From contig JAEZGX010000017.1 in NCBI GenBank assembly GCA_023416735.1, forward strand, positions 62,001 through 126,000: a stretch of 64,000 nt of DNA. The letters are read 5' to 3'. Made by a program: the position numbers and the translations under genes. Source of the stretch: Verrucomicrobiota bacterium (GTDB lineage: Bacteria > Verrucomicrobiota > Verrucomicrobiia > Opitutales > Opitutaceae). Shown piece by piece: positions 1 through 9,783 of this stretch. Numbering within the stretch: position 1 is the stretch's first letter; every line of letters begins with the position of its first letter. Under the pieces are notes generated by a model. The model was not told the origin of the DNA and made no database searches. It saw only the letters and a list, made by a program, of their open reading frames with translations.

Positions 1-576
1 CTTCTTCGCCAGCTCCACCTGGAAGAAAACACGCTCGTGGTGTTCACCTCCGACAACGGCGGCTATCGCAATTACCTCGGACGCTTCCACGGACAAATCT
101 CCGACAACGGTCCTTTTCGCGGCAGCAAAACCTCCCTCTACGAAGGCGGCCATCGCGTGCCCGCCATCGCTTACTGGCCCGGCCGCATTCCCGCTGGCCG
201 CACCAGTCACGCGCTCGCGATGACCATGGACCTCCTTCCCACCGCCCTCGAACTGGCGCAGGTTCCACTGCCCCGCGCGGAGCATCTCCGCTCCGACGGC
301 ATCAGCCTCGTGCTACACCTCTTGCACGACGAGGCCTTGCCCGAACGCACCGTTTTCTGGCGTTTCCGCGGACGACGGGCCGCGCGCTCAGGCCCATGGA
401 AACTTCACCTCTCCCAGCAAGACGTCCCCACGCTCTATCGCCTTGATCGAGATCCCGGCGAAACCCGCAACCTCGCCGACTTCGAGCCCGTGATTGTCGA
501 ACAACTCACGCGCGACATCCTCAACTGGGAACAGGACGTCGACCGCAGTTTCGCCCAAATTCGCCGTTCCCCGTAG
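1..576 (+). CDS. Sulfatase (arylsulfatase family), 3' end only
   Basis: The reading frame is open from the first base, so this is the C-terminal ~191 residues of a gene that begins outside the window. The first recognisable block is VVFTSDNGG, the Asp-Asn metal-binding motif of the alkaline phosphatase/sulfatase fold. A GSKTSLYEGGHRVP block follows, typical of arylsulfatases and supplying a conserved Lys. The tail (SGPWKLHL, then LYRLDRDPGETRNLAD) is the usual sulfatase C-terminal subdomain. The formylglycine site is in the missing N-terminal part, so activity cannot be judged. Family members hydrolyse sulfate esters, often on polysaccharides. The next gene is a secreted sugar-type oxidoreductase, which fits carbohydrate use. 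Confidence 0.9.
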   Translation, partial: LLRQLHLEENTLVVFTSDNGGYRNYLGRFHGQISDNGPFRGSKTSLYEGGHRVPAIAYWPGRIPAGRTSHALAMTMDLLPTALELAQVPLPRAEHLRSDGISLVLHLLHDEALPERTVFWRFRGRRAARSGPWKLHLSQQDVPTLYRLDRDPGETRNLADFEPVIVEQLTRDILNWEQDVDRSFAQIRRSP

Positions 577-600
577 CTCATTTCGCACTGGTGTTTCCCT

Positions 601-630
601 GAAGCTTGGACCTTGGATCTTGGTGCTTCC
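601..630. repeat. Single arm of dispersed repeat family B
   Basis: The sequence contains CTTGGACCTTGGATCTTGG, which closely matches arms of the paired copies at 12552-12654 and 40991-41092. It lies directly before the ATG at 638. No opposite arm is visible nearby. Confidence 0.6.
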
Positions 631-637
631 CTCCCCC

Positions 638-1993
638 ATGAACCGCCGCACTTTCGTCTCCTCGCTCGCGGTCGCCGGCGCTGCCACCGCGACCGCACCG
701 TCCCGCCTCTTCGCCTCCTCCTCCAACCCTCGCCCCAAAGTCGGCCTCATCGGCTGCGGCTGGTTCGGCGGCGTCAACCTCGAGAACTTCGCCCGCAACG
801 CCGAAATCGAAGTTATCTCCCTCGCCGACCCCAACGCAAAAGCCCTCGATAAAACCGTCGCCACCGTCGGGAAATATCAGACCGGCATCCCCAAAACCTT
901 CGCCAACTATCGCGATCTCCTTTCCTCCGCCCGACACGACATCATCCTCGTCGCCACGCCCGATCACTGGCACGCCCTCCCGGCGATCGAAGCCATGCAA
1001 GCCGGCGCCGACGTCTACCTCGAAAAGCCCATCGGAGTCGACGTGATCGAAGGCGAAGCCCTCGTCGCCGCCGCGCGCAAATACCACCGCGTCGTCCAAA
1101 TCAACACCCAGCGTCGCTCGAATCCGGTGTATCACGAAATGCGTGACAAATTCATCCGCAGCGGCCGCCTCGGCGAAATCGGTCTCGTCGAAACCTACTC
1201 CTATCTCCCCGGCCGCCCCACCGGCGACATCCCTGTCATCAATCCGCCCGCGCACCTCGATTACGATCTCTGGTGTGGCCCCGCGCCGAAGCTCCCTTAT
1301 CGAAACATGTTCGAGGCCCGCGGCTGGCGCGCGTTTATGGAATACGGCAACGGCCAGATCGGCGATCTCGGCGTCCATTCCATCGACCTCGTTCGCTGGC
1401 TCCTCGATCTCGGCTGGCCCGATTCCATTTCCTCGACCGGCGGCATCTACGTCGACCGCGGCGGCTCCTCCAACATCTCCGACAACCAGCGCGCCGTCTT
1501 CCGCTACCCCAATCTGGACCTGAGCTGGGAGCACCGCACCTGGGGCGCTTCGCCCATCCCGCCGCGGCATTGGTCCGACCAATGGGGCCTCCGCCTCATC
1601 GGCAAAAACGGCACGCTCAACGTCACGATGCTCTCTTACGAGTTCACCCCCGCCGGAGGCGGCCCCAAAGAGGGCTTCCACATGCTGTCTTCCTCCGGCG
1701 ACCTCGAAAACATCGACTTCCGCCGCGAAGCCGGCGCTTACAACGAAACCGAACGTCGCCACGTCCTCGATTTCCTCACCGCCCGCGAAAACCGCTCGCG
1801 CCCCATCGCCGACATCGAAGAAGGCCACATCTCCACCGCCTGCATCGAACTCGCCAACATCGCGCAGGATCTCGGCCGCCCGCTTTCCTACGACCCCGCC
1901 ACGCGCACCGTCCGCAACGACCCCGAAGCAACCCGGCGCCTCGCCCGTCCCTACCGCGCTCCCTGGCCGCACCCCGACCCCGCAAAGGTCTAA
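638..1993 (+). CDS. Gfo/Idh/MocA family oxidoreductase with Tat-type signal
   Basis: Predicted 451-aa NAD(P)-dependent oxidoreductase. The frame is open further upstream, but the ATG at 638 gives a convincing Tat-like leader: NRRTFVSSLAVAGAA, then an Ala-rich stretch. The mature part opens with a Rossmann motif (KVGLIGCGWFGG) and carries EKPIGVD, the conserved EKP block of the family, about 130-140 residues in. The C-terminal half matches the Gfo/Idh/MocA alpha/beta domain. Export through Tat implies the cofactor is bound before secretion. Substrate is unknown; relatives act on sugars, inositols and amino sugars. The neighbouring sulfatase suggests a role in sugar catabolism, which is inference. 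Confidence 0.9.
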   Translation: MNRRTFVSSLAVAGAATATAPSRLFASSSNPRPKVGLIGCGWFGGVNLENFARNAEIEVISLADPNAKALDKTVATVGKYQTGIPKTFANYRDLLSSARHDIILVATPDHWHALPAIEAMQAGADVYLEKPIGVDVIEGEALVAAARKYHRVVQINTQRRSNPVYHEMRDKFIRSGRLGEIGLVETYSYLPGRPTGDIPVINPPAHLDYDLWCGPAPKLPYRNMFEARGWRAFMEYGNGQIGDLGVHSIDLVRWLLDLGWPDSISSTGGIYVDRGGSSNISDNQRAVFRYPNLDLSWEHRTWGASPIPPRHWSDQWGLRLIGKNGTLNVTMLSYEFTPAGGGPKEGFHMLSSSGDLENIDFRREAGAYNETERRHVLDFLTARENRSRPIADIEEGHISTACIELANIAQDLGRPLSYDPATRTVRNDPEATRRLARPYRAPWPHPDPAKV

Positions 1994-2282
1994 CACCGTC
2001 CTCGCCTCGCCCGTTCTCTCGGTCGCTTCGCCGCATCGCGTTCAGCGAAGTCGTATCGCAAGCGTGATCCCATTCGCGGGAAACCGCGGTTCCGTCTTCG
2101 CGACAACGCGCCCGCTCCGGCCGACGCACTAAATGCGCAAGTTTCTCATTTCTAGAACCTAGCGACGCGTCCACGCCGATGGCACGCGCCGTGCAAACCC
2201 GCGCCTGGTCCGCGCCGCGTAACAACGCGCTCCTCGCATCGCCGGACTACTCGACCACGTCCAAATCTCTCCCCTTTCGCTC
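1994..2282. other. Intergenic stretch with no recognised feature
   Basis: About 290 bases lie between the oxidoreductase and the first permease. I see no convincing ORF, hairpin terminator or promoter. The stretch around 2131-2160 is locally AT-richer than its surroundings. Confidence 0.4.
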
Positions 2283-4715
2283 ATGCTCCTTTCCTTGCGC
2301 CAAACGTTCCGCCGGCTTCTCCGGGAACGCAGTTTCACCCTCACCGTTCTTCTGACGCTCGCCCTCTGCGTCGGCGCCAACGTCGCGATCTTCGCCGTCG
2401 TCGACGCCATCCTCGTCCGACCGCTGCCTTTCCCCGACGCGGACCGCCTCGTCGCCGTCCGCAATTCCTATCCGCGCGCCGGCGCCGAACGCTCGGGCGC
2501 GTCCTCCGTCAACTACTACGATCGCCGCGAAGCCATTCAGGCCTTCACCTCCGTTTCGATCTTCCGCGACTACAGCGTGATCGTCGGCGGCGACGGCACG
2601 CCCAACCGCGTCGAGATCGCGCGCGTCTCGCCGGAATTCTTCGCCACGCTCGGAGTGCCGTTCGCCCTGGGGCAAACCTTCACCGACGCGGAAATGACCT
2701 ATCAGACGGACCAGGTCGCCGTGCTCACCGACGCCTTCTGGCGCACGCATTTCAACGCCGACCCCGCCGTCGTCGGGAAAACATTTTTCAACGACGGTCT
2801 CACCATCACCGTCGTCGGCGTATTGCCGCCAGGTTTCCGCTATCTTTCGAGCCGCGCCCAATTCTTCCGCCCCGCCTCGCACGCCGCCAACGACATCCGC
2901 TCCAGCAACCGGCATAGCAATAGTTACCAGATGATCGCTCGCCTCGCTCCCGGCGTAACGCTCGCCGAAGCACAGGCCCAGATGAACGCGTTCAACCAGC
3001 AGCAGATCGCCGACGATCCTCACGCCCAACTTCTGCGCGACGCCGGCTTTAACACGTTCATCACTCCGCTTCATGCCGACTTCGTCCGCGATGTCCGCCC
3101 CATCCTGCTGCTGCTCCAGGCCGCCGTTCTCGCACTCCTGCTCATCGGCGGCATGAATCTCGTCAACCTTCTCCTCATCCGCGCCAATGGCCGCGCCAAG
3201 GAAATCGCCGTGCGTCAGGCGCTCGGCGCCGGTCGCTGGCATCTGTTCCGCGAAGTCGTGCTCGAAACAGTCGCGCTCTCGCTCGGTGGCGGCGTGCTCG
3301 GCTTGTTGCTCGGTGCCTTCGGCATCGATCTCCTCATTCGACTCGGCACGGACCGATTGCCCCTGGGCGGATACATCACCCTCGACACCCGCATCGCCTC
3401 GGTGGCGCTCCTCGCCTCACTCATCGTCGGCGTCCTTCTCGCGTTGCCCGTCGCGTTCCTCAATCTCCGCCACTCGCTCGCTCCCGTGCTCCACACCGAA
3501 TCGCGCAACGGCACCGCGAGCCGCGCCACCCAGCGCGTGCGACACGGTTTCATCGTCGCCCAGATCTCCCTCGCCTTCATCCTCCTCTCCGGCGCCGGTC
3601 TCCTCGGCCTGACGTTGCGCAAGATCCTCGCCACGTCTCCCGGCTTCCAACCGGACCACGTGATCACCGGCTCGATCTCACTGCCTTGGAAAAGCTATCC
3701 CGATGCTGAAAAACGCCAGGCGTTCCTCGACCGGCTCGACGCGGCCCTCCGTATCCAGCCCGGCATTACGTCCGTCGGCTTCACGTCGAGTTTGCCGTTC
3801 AGCGGATCCCAAAGCGACAGCGCCACCTCCGTCGAGGGCGTCCAGCGCGCGCCTGGCGATTCCATCCGCACTCATTACACCTCCTTCGCGTTCGGCGACT
3901 ACTGGCGCACGCTCAACATTCCTTTGCTCGAAGGCCGTCTGCTCGAGCCGGCCGACAACCAACGCGAACAACGCGTTTGCGTCGTCGACGCCGAGTTCGC
4001 CCGCCGCTACTGGCCAAACGAAAGCGCCGTCGGCCGCCGCATTTCCCAAGGCATCACGCTCACCGAGGAAGACGCCACCACGATCGTCGGCGTCGTCGGC
4101 ACCGTGAAACAGGTTGATCTCTCCTCGGATCACACGCTGGGAGCGGTTTATTTGCCTTATAAAAACTACAGCTCGATGTCGTTCTTCGTCGCCGTCCGCA
4201 CACCACTCGAACCCACCGCGCTCGCCGCGACCCTTCGCCAGACCATTCTCTCGATCGATCCCGGCCTGCCGATCGACAACATCAAGCCCCTGCAGACCCT
4301 CGTGGACGACAGCCTGGTCTCGCGTCGTTCTCCCGCCGTGCTCGCCGGCGCTTTCGCCGTCGTCGCCCTGCTGCTCGCCGCCGTCGGCACCTATGGCGTG
4401 CTCGCCTACGCCGTGAGTCAGCGCCGGCGCGAAATCGGCGTTCGCATGGCCCTCGGCGCCCTGCCGCAACAAATCCTGCGTCAATTTCTCTCCCTCGGCG
4501 CGCGCCTCCTTCTCATCGGCCTCGCGCTGGGCGTGCTCGGCGCCTACGCGACCGGCCAGGCGATGCAAAATCTTCTCGTCGGCGTCAGCTCGGCCGACCC
4601 GCTCGTGCTCATCGCCACCGCCGCTTCGATCGGCGTCGTCGTGCTGCTCGCCACGTTCCTTCCTTCCCGACGAGCCACCCGCGTCGATCCCATGATCGCG
4701 CTCCGCGCCGACTAA
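2283..4715 (+). CDS. ADOP-type ABC transporter permease (MacB/FtsX family), copy 1
   Basis: 810-aa membrane protein with the layout of the Acidobacterial Duplicated Orphan Permease group. An N-terminal TM segment (~residues 18-42) precedes a MacB-like periplasmic core domain (~50-260). A first FtsX block of three TM segments (~275-400) follows, then a second periplasmic domain (~430-670) and a second FtsX block (~690-800) with the RRREIGVRMALGA signature. The ending RRATRVDPMIALRAD is the usual closing motif. No ABC ATPase gene lies next to it. Such proteins are thought to work as mechanotransmission or efflux permeases, but substrates are unknown. It is followed 62 bases later by a homologous permease. 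Confidence 0.9.
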   Translation: MLLSLRQTFRRLLRERSFTLTVLLTLALCVGANVAIFAVVDAILVRPLPFPDADRLVAVRNSYPRAGAERSGASSVNYYDRREAIQAFTSVSIFRDYSVIVGGDGTPNRVEIARVSPEFFATLGVPFALGQTFTDAEMTYQTDQVAVLTDAFWRTHFNADPAVVGKTFFNDGLTITVVGVLPPGFRYLSSRAQFFRPASHAANDIRSSNRHSNSYQMIARLAPGVTLAEAQAQMNAFNQQQIADDPHAQLLRDAGFNTFITPLHADFVRDVRPILLLLQAAVLALLLIGGMNLVNLLLIRANGRAKEIAVRQALGAGRWHLFREVVLETVALSLGGGVLGLLLGAFGIDLLIRLGTDRLPLGGYITLDTRIASVALLASLIVGVLLALPVAFLNLRHSLAPVLHTESRNGTASRATQRVRHGFIVAQISLAFILLSGAGLLGLTLRKILATSPGFQPDHVITGSISLPWKSYPDAEKRQAFLDRLDAALRIQPGITSVGFTSSLPFSGSQSDSATSVEGVQRAPGDSIRTHYTSFAFGDYWRTLNIPLLEGRLLEPADNQREQRVCVVDAEFARRYWPNESAVGRRISQGITLTEEDATTIVGVVGTVKQVDLSSDHTLGAVYLPYKNYSSMSFFVAVRTPLEPTALAATLRQTILSIDPGLPIDNIKPLQTLVDDSLVSRRSPAVLAGAFAVVALLLAAVGTYGVLAYAVSQRRREIGVRMALGALPQQILRQFLSLGARLLLIGLALGVLGAYATGQAMQNLLVGVSSADPLVLIATAASIGVVVLLATFLPSRRATRVDPMIALRAD

Positions 4716-4777
4716 TCGGGAGCAGGGATATCTCTTTCGCCGCCGTTGTTTTCATTCCCGCGCGCATCGCACTTCGC

Positions 4778-7180
4778 ATGAACTACGCCTTCCGCCAGCT
4801 CGCCAAATCTCCCGGCTTCTCCGCTATCGCCATCCTCACCCTCGCCCTCGGGATCGGCCTCAGCGCCTCCTCCTTCAGCCTCGCGAACGCCTTCCTGCTT
4901 CGCACGGTTCCCTATCCCGAAGCCGACCGGCTCGTCAGCGTTGTCGGCACCAGTCGCCAGTCCGATCGCGACAATCACGCGCCGGGCAATCTCATGGACA
5001 TCCGCGAGCGCGTCACGTCGTTCTCCGGCTTCGCCATCTACAACGGCGACTTCTTCTCTCTCGGCGAACCCGGCCAGCCCGCCGAACGCGTGCTCGCCAT
5101 GAACGTAGCGGCCAACTTTTTCGACGTCCTCCGCCTCCAACCCGCGCACGGCCGCGGTTTCACCCCCGCCGATTTCGAAGCCGACCCGTCTTCCGCCGCC
5201 ATCCTCACCCACCGCGCCTGGGTCCGCCGTTACGCCATGGATCCGGGCATCCTCGGCCGCACCATCCGCCTCAATGCCCGGCCGCACATCGTCGTCGGCA
5301 TCCTCCCGCCCGAGTTCGAAGCCCCTCTCGTCTGGGGCCCCGCCGAGGTCCTTGTTCCTCGCACCGAGCCACCCACATTCCGGGAGAATCGCCGCGACCG
5401 CTGGCTGCAGGCCGTCGCCCGCCTCAAACCGGACGTATCCATTTCCCAAGCACAGGCCGAACTCTCGCTGATCGCTTCGCAGCTCGAACGCGAACATCCC
5501 ATCGAAAACGCCGGCCGCGGTTTGCTCGCGCTCGATTTTTCGCACGCCAACATGGACAGCGTCAGCCGCAACCTGCTTTGGCTCATGACCGGCATCGCCG
5601 TTGCCATGCTCCTCATCGCCTGCGCGAACCTCGCCAGCCTCCAGGTCGCCCGCGCCTTCGTCCGCAGCCGTGAATTCGCCGTCCGTTCCGCGCTCGGCGG
5701 CAGCCGCGGTCAGCTCATGAAACCGCTCCTTTCCGAGAGCCTTCTCCTCGCCGTCCTCGGCGGCATCGGCGGGCTCTTCGTCGCCGCGTGGTCCAACTCC
5801 ATCATCGGTTCGCTCCTTATTATCAACAACGAGCCGGGCTTCGAAATCCCCATGGACGCCCGCGTCCTCGTCTTCGCCGCCATCGCTTCGCTCGTCAGCG
5901 GCCTCGCCTTCGGTCTCGCTCCGGCCTGGCTCGCCTCGCGCGCTCCGGCCGCCGAAGCCCTCAAGGAGGGCGGCCGTTCTTCCGTCGGCAACCGCTCGCA
6001 CCATCGCCTCAAACAAATCCTCATCGTCGTCGAGCTCGCCCTCGCCCTCACCCTCGTCGGCGTCGCCGCCGCTTTCGGTATCGGCGCAAAATCCTTCCTC
6101 CACCGCTCGGCTGGCTGGAATGCTGACGGCCTCTTCGTCGGCTATCTCGCGCTCCCGTGGGAGCCCTACGGCGACGACGCCCGCAGCCGCCAGTTCTATC
6201 GCGATCTTCAGCCGAGGCTCGCCGCCATTCCCGGCGTCGAACACGCCGCTCTCGCCACCAACCTCCCGCTCTTTTCCCTCGGCCCGACTCAATCCATCCA
6301 GATCGAAGGGCAGCCGATCGAAGAAGCCAGCCGTCGCCCCATCGCCCAGGTCGGCACCGTCACTCGCGACTACTTCTCCGCCCTGGAAATTCCGCTGAAA
6401 CAGGGCTCGTTCTTTCCCGCCGAATTCGCCGCCGACGCTCCCGCGGTCGCGCTCGTCAACGAATCCTTCGCCCGCCGTTTCTGGCCCAACGAAGATCCCA
6501 TCGGCCGCCGTTTTCGCATCGGCGACAACGAAGAATGGCTGCAGATCACCGGCGTCGTCGCGGATGTCGGCATGCTCGCGCGTCTCGTTTCTCTGGATAC
6601 GCCGCTGCAGGTTTACCGCCCGCTCGCCCAAGCCACGACACGCTACGTCGGCGTTATCCTCAAGACTCCGCTCGCTCCCGACACGCTGACCCGCAGCGCC
6701 CGCGAAGCCGTCGCCTCCCTCGATCCCGACCTGCCCCTCGCCCAACCCGGCTCCGTGCGCGCCGCCTACGAGCGCAACCTGGCCAATCTCGATCTCGTCA
6801 TCGTCAACCTCAGCCTCTCCGCCGGCATGGGGCTGCTCATCGCCGCCGTCGGACTTTTCGGCGTCATCTCCCAACTCACCGCCCAACGCACGCGCGACAT
6901 CGGTGTCCGCATGGCCCTCGGCGCCAGCAGCCAGAACATTCTCCGCATGATTCTCGGCGAAGGCGTCCGCCTCATGATCGTCGGTTTTATCATCGGCGTC
7001 CCCGCCTACTACGCGCTCACCATCGTTCTCCGCCAAGCCATGCCCGCGATGACCCTCCCGGGTCTCTGGCTTCTCGCCGTCAACATCGCCGTCCTCGCTA
7101 TCACCATGCTCGTCGCCTGCTGGCTCCCGGCTCGGCGCGCCACCCGCATCAATCCCACCGAAGCCCTCCGCTCCGACTAG
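4778..7180 (+). CDS. ADOP-type ABC transporter permease (MacB/FtsX family), copy 2
   Basis: 800-aa paralogue of the preceding gene with the same duplicated architecture: TM segment, MacB-type periplasmic domain, FtsX block, second periplasmic domain, FtsX block. The start is supported by MNYAFRQLAKSPGFSAIAILTLALGIG, shown here only as a description of a typical ADOP N-terminus. The signatures RDIGVRMALGASSQ (near 705-720) and RRATRINPTEALRSD (end) are present. The divergence from copy 1 means this is an old duplication rather than a recent tandem copy. The two probably form one transcription unit and perhaps a heterodimer. No ATPase is encoded in the window, so any partner is elsewhere. Confidence 0.9.
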   Translation: MNYAFRQLAKSPGFSAIAILTLALGIGLSASSFSLANAFLLRTVPYPEADRLVSVVGTSRQSDRDNHAPGNLMDIRERVTSFSGFAIYNGDFFSLGEPGQPAERVLAMNVAANFFDVLRLQPAHGRGFTPADFEADPSSAAILTHRAWVRRYAMDPGILGRTIRLNARPHIVVGILPPEFEAPLVWGPAEVLVPRTEPPTFRENRRDRWLQAVARLKPDVSISQAQAELSLIASQLEREHPIENAGRGLLALDFSHANMDSVSRNLLWLMTGIAVAMLLIACANLASLQVARAFVRSREFAVRSALGGSRGQLMKPLLSESLLLAVLGGIGGLFVAAWSNSIIGSLLIINNEPGFEIPMDARVLVFAAIASLVSGLAFGLAPAWLASRAPAAEALKEGGRSSVGNRSHHRLKQILIVVELALALTLVGVAAAFGIGAKSFLHRSAGWNADGLFVGYLALPWEPYGDDARSRQFYRDLQPRLAAIPGVEHAALATNLPLFSLGPTQSIQIEGQPIEEASRRPIAQVGTVTRDYFSALEIPLKQGSFFPAEFAADAPAVALVNESFARRFWPNEDPIGRRFRIGDNEEWLQITGVVADVGMLARLVSLDTPLQVYRPLAQATTRYVGVILKTPLAPDTLTRSAREAVASLDPDLPLAQPGSVRAAYERNLANLDLVIVNLSLSAGMGLLIAAVGLFGVISQLTAQRTRDIGVRMALGASSQNILRMILGEGVRLMIVGFIIGVPAYYALTIVLRQAMPAMTLPGLWLLAVNIAVLAITMLVACWLPARRATRINPTEALRSD

Positions 7181-7279
7181 AGCCCTCTCGTCCCATCTTC
7201 CGTCGTCCGAACATCCTTTCTACTTTCCAACAGGATTGACCCCATCCTCATCGAGTCCAATCAGGCTCCCTGCACGAAC

Positions 7280-9703
7280 ATGGAGTCACTCTCCGGCCGC
7301 CGCGCCGCTCTAGCCTACGTCGCCTATTTCCTGCTTCACGTCGGGTTCGACGCCAGCGCCCGCTTGTTCGAGGTAGCGCCCGGAGTGTCGCTTTGGTATC
7401 CGCCCGTCGGACTCGCGCTTGCCCTCGCCACCCTCCTCGGATTTCGCGCTGCCCCCGCCGTTCTCGCCGGCCAACTTTTTTCCGCCTTCGTCACCAGCCT
7501 TGCGCCCCCGAGTCTGACCCAGCTCATTCTGCCGCTGCTGATCACCACGATCTACGTGGGCGCGGGTTCACTGGTCCGGCGCCGCTTCGGACCTCTTCCG
7601 GCCCCCGAGCGCCCTCTGCAAACCGCGGCGTTGATCGGAACCTACTTCGCCGCCCCCCTCCTCGCCGCCACGCTCGGCACCGCGGCCGTCATCGCCGGCG
7701 ATCACCTCGAACCCGATCGCTTCTGGTCCATCGCTTTCGGCTGGTGGATCGGCGATCTCACGGGCGTCCTCACCGTGCTGCCGATTTGCCTTGTTCATGT
7801 CGCGCCACGCCTGCTCGGCCGGGAACTTCCTCCTCGCACCTGGACCACCCGCGAACGCCTCGAGGTCGCCGCCCAGGGCTTCGCCTTGATCGCCTTCATC
7901 GCGATCGTCCACGGCTTCGCTTACATCCATCCGCACCAGACTTACTACCTCTGCTTTCTTCCGCTGGTCTGGATCTGCCTCCGCCACGGTCTCCCCGGCG
8001 CCACCATCGCCGTGCTCTCGCTCACGATGGGCACGCTTTTCTCCCTTCAACTACGCGAAGCATCGAACGTCATCGTCGCCGATCTGCTCCTGTTCGAAAT
8101 CGCCGTCGGCACCATCGGCCTCGGGCTCGGCGCCACCGTCTCCCGCCGCCTCCGTGTCGAAAACGAACGCTCGCGCATGCTGGCCATCCTCGAGGCGACC
8201 CCCGACTTCATCGGCACCGCCGACATGCAGGGTCGCCTCCTCTACCAGAACGCCGCCTTGTATCGACTTCGTGGCGACGCGCCCAACACCAGCGTCCGCG
8301 GTCGCTCCGTTGCCACTTACCACCCGCCTTGGGCCACCGAGAAGATCTTTCGCGAAGCCATCCCTCACGCTATCGCCCAAGGCTCCTGGCAGGGCGAAAC
8401 CGCTTTCCTCGACGCCCAAGGCCGCGAGGTTCCCGTCTCCCAGCTTATCGTGGTCCACCGCGATCCTTCCGGCACCCCCGCCAACCTTTCCACCGTCGCC
8501 CGCGACATCACTGCGCTCAAGGAAGCCGAGCGCGGTCGCCTCGAATCCGAACGCAACCTCCTCCAAGCCCAGAAACTCGAAAGTCTCGGCGTTCTCGCCG
8601 GCGGCATCGCGCACGATTTCAACAATCTTCTCACCGTCATCCTGGGCAACGCCACGCTCGCCCGCCTCGACACCGCTCCCGATAGCCCCACCGAAAACGC
8701 CATCCACCAGATCGAACTCGCCGCCCTCCGCGCCGCCGAACTCTGCCGCCAGATGCTCGCTTATTCGGGCAAAGGCCGGCTCTCCTCCGAAATCGTCGAC
8801 CTCACGCGCATCGTCGAGGAAACAATCGGCCTCCTCAAAGTCTCCGTCTCGAAAAAGTGCGCGCTCGAGTTCGACCTCGCGCGCGGCCTTCCTCCCGTCA
8901 AAGGCGACGCCACGCAGCTGAACCAGATCACGATGAATCTCGTGATCAACGCCTCCGACGCCTGCGGCGATCAGGGCGGACGCGTTCTCGTTCGCACCGG
9001 ATCGATGCAGGCCGATCGCGCATATCTGTCCACCACCTACCTCGCCCCCGCACTCGAGCCCGGCCTCTATGTTTTCCTCGAGGTGAGCGACAACGGCTGC
9101 GGCATGAAACCCGAGGTGGTCGCAAGAATGTTCGAGCCTTTCTTCACCACCAAATTCACCGGCCACGGGCTCGGACTTTCCGCCGTCCTCGGCATCGCTC
9201 GCAGTCATCAAGGCGCCGTCAAAGTCGACACCGCTCCCGGCTGCGGCACCACGTTCCGCCTTCTTCTTCCCGCCACCGAAAGTCCCGCCGCGATCATAAC
9301 GGATGCGTCGCCATCCCTCGAAGCCCTCGCCTGCAGCGGAACCATCCTTGTGGTCGACGATGAAGACGCCGTCCGCGAAATCGCCACGCGCATCCTCGAA
9401 CGCTTTGGTTTCACCGTGGTATCCGCCGCCAACGGACGCGAGGGCGTCGATCTCTTCGCCCGCACTCCGCACGAGTTTTGCCTCGTCCTCATGGACCTCG
9501 CCATGCCGGTCCTCGACGGCATCGAAGCTTTCAACGAAATCCACCGTCTCGACGGCAACATCCCCGTCATCCTCATGAGCGGCTACAATCGCAGCGAATC
9601 CGCCGAACGTTTCGCCGGTCGCGGCCTCGCCGGCTTCATCCAAAAACCTTTCGAAGCCCACCGGCTTGCCGAAGCCATCACCACCGCCCTGCAAACTCGT
9701 TAA
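7280..9703 (+). CDS. MASE1-PAS hybrid sensor histidine kinase with receiver domain
   Basis: 807-aa hybrid two-component sensor. Residues 1-~300 form a multi-helix membrane sensor of MASE1 type (SLWYPPVGLALA and FGWWIGDLTGVL are typical blocks). A PAS domain follows (~305-425), then a HisKA dimerisation helix with GGIAHDFNNLL and phosphoacceptor His445. The ATPase domain shows N-box MNLVINASDA, G1 DNGCGM and F/G2 GHGLGLS. A C-terminal receiver domain (~690-805) carries VVDDED and Asp739 in LMDLAMP. No separate response regulator with an output domain is adjacent, so the downstream target is unknown. MASE1 ligands are poorly defined. Confidence 0.93.
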   Translation: MESLSGRRAALAYVAYFLLHVGFDASARLFEVAPGVSLWYPPVGLALALATLLGFRAAPAVLAGQLFSAFVTSLAPPSLTQLILPLLITTIYVGAGSLVRRRFGPLPAPERPLQTAALIGTYFAAPLLAATLGTAAVIAGDHLEPDRFWSIAFGWWIGDLTGVLTVLPICLVHVAPRLLGRELPPRTWTTRERLEVAAQGFALIAFIAIVHGFAYIHPHQTYYLCFLPLVWICLRHGLPGATIAVLSLTMGTLFSLQLREASNVIVADLLLFEIAVGTIGLGLGATVSRRLRVENERSRMLAILEATPDFIGTADMQGRLLYQNAALYRLRGDAPNTSVRGRSVATYHPPWATEKIFREAIPHAIAQGSWQGETAFLDAQGREVPVSQLIVVHRDPSGTPANLSTVARDITALKEAERGRLESERNLLQAQKLESLGVLAGGIAHDFNNLLTVILGNATLARLDTAPDSPTENAIHQIELAALRAAELCRQMLAYSGKGRLSSEIVDLTRIVEETIGLLKVSVSKKCALEFDLARGLPPVKGDATQLNQITMNLVINASDACGDQGGRVLVRTGSMQADRAYLSTTYLAPALEPGLYVFLEVSDNGCGMKPEVVARMFEPFFTTKFTGHGLGLSAVLGIARSHQGAVKVDTAPGCGTTFRLLLPATESPAAIITDASPSLEALACSGTILVVDDEDAVREIATRILERFGFTVVSAANGREGVDLFARTPHEFCLVLMDLAMPVLDGIEAFNEIHRLDGNIPVILMSGYNRSESAERFAGRGLAGFIQKPFEAHRLAEAITTALQTR

Positions 9704-9783
9704 CGAGCGTTTCGACCGAATCTATCCCTTGGACTTCTCGCCTCCCTGCGTCACCGTTTCGCCAACCTCTTTGTCTTCCTAGC

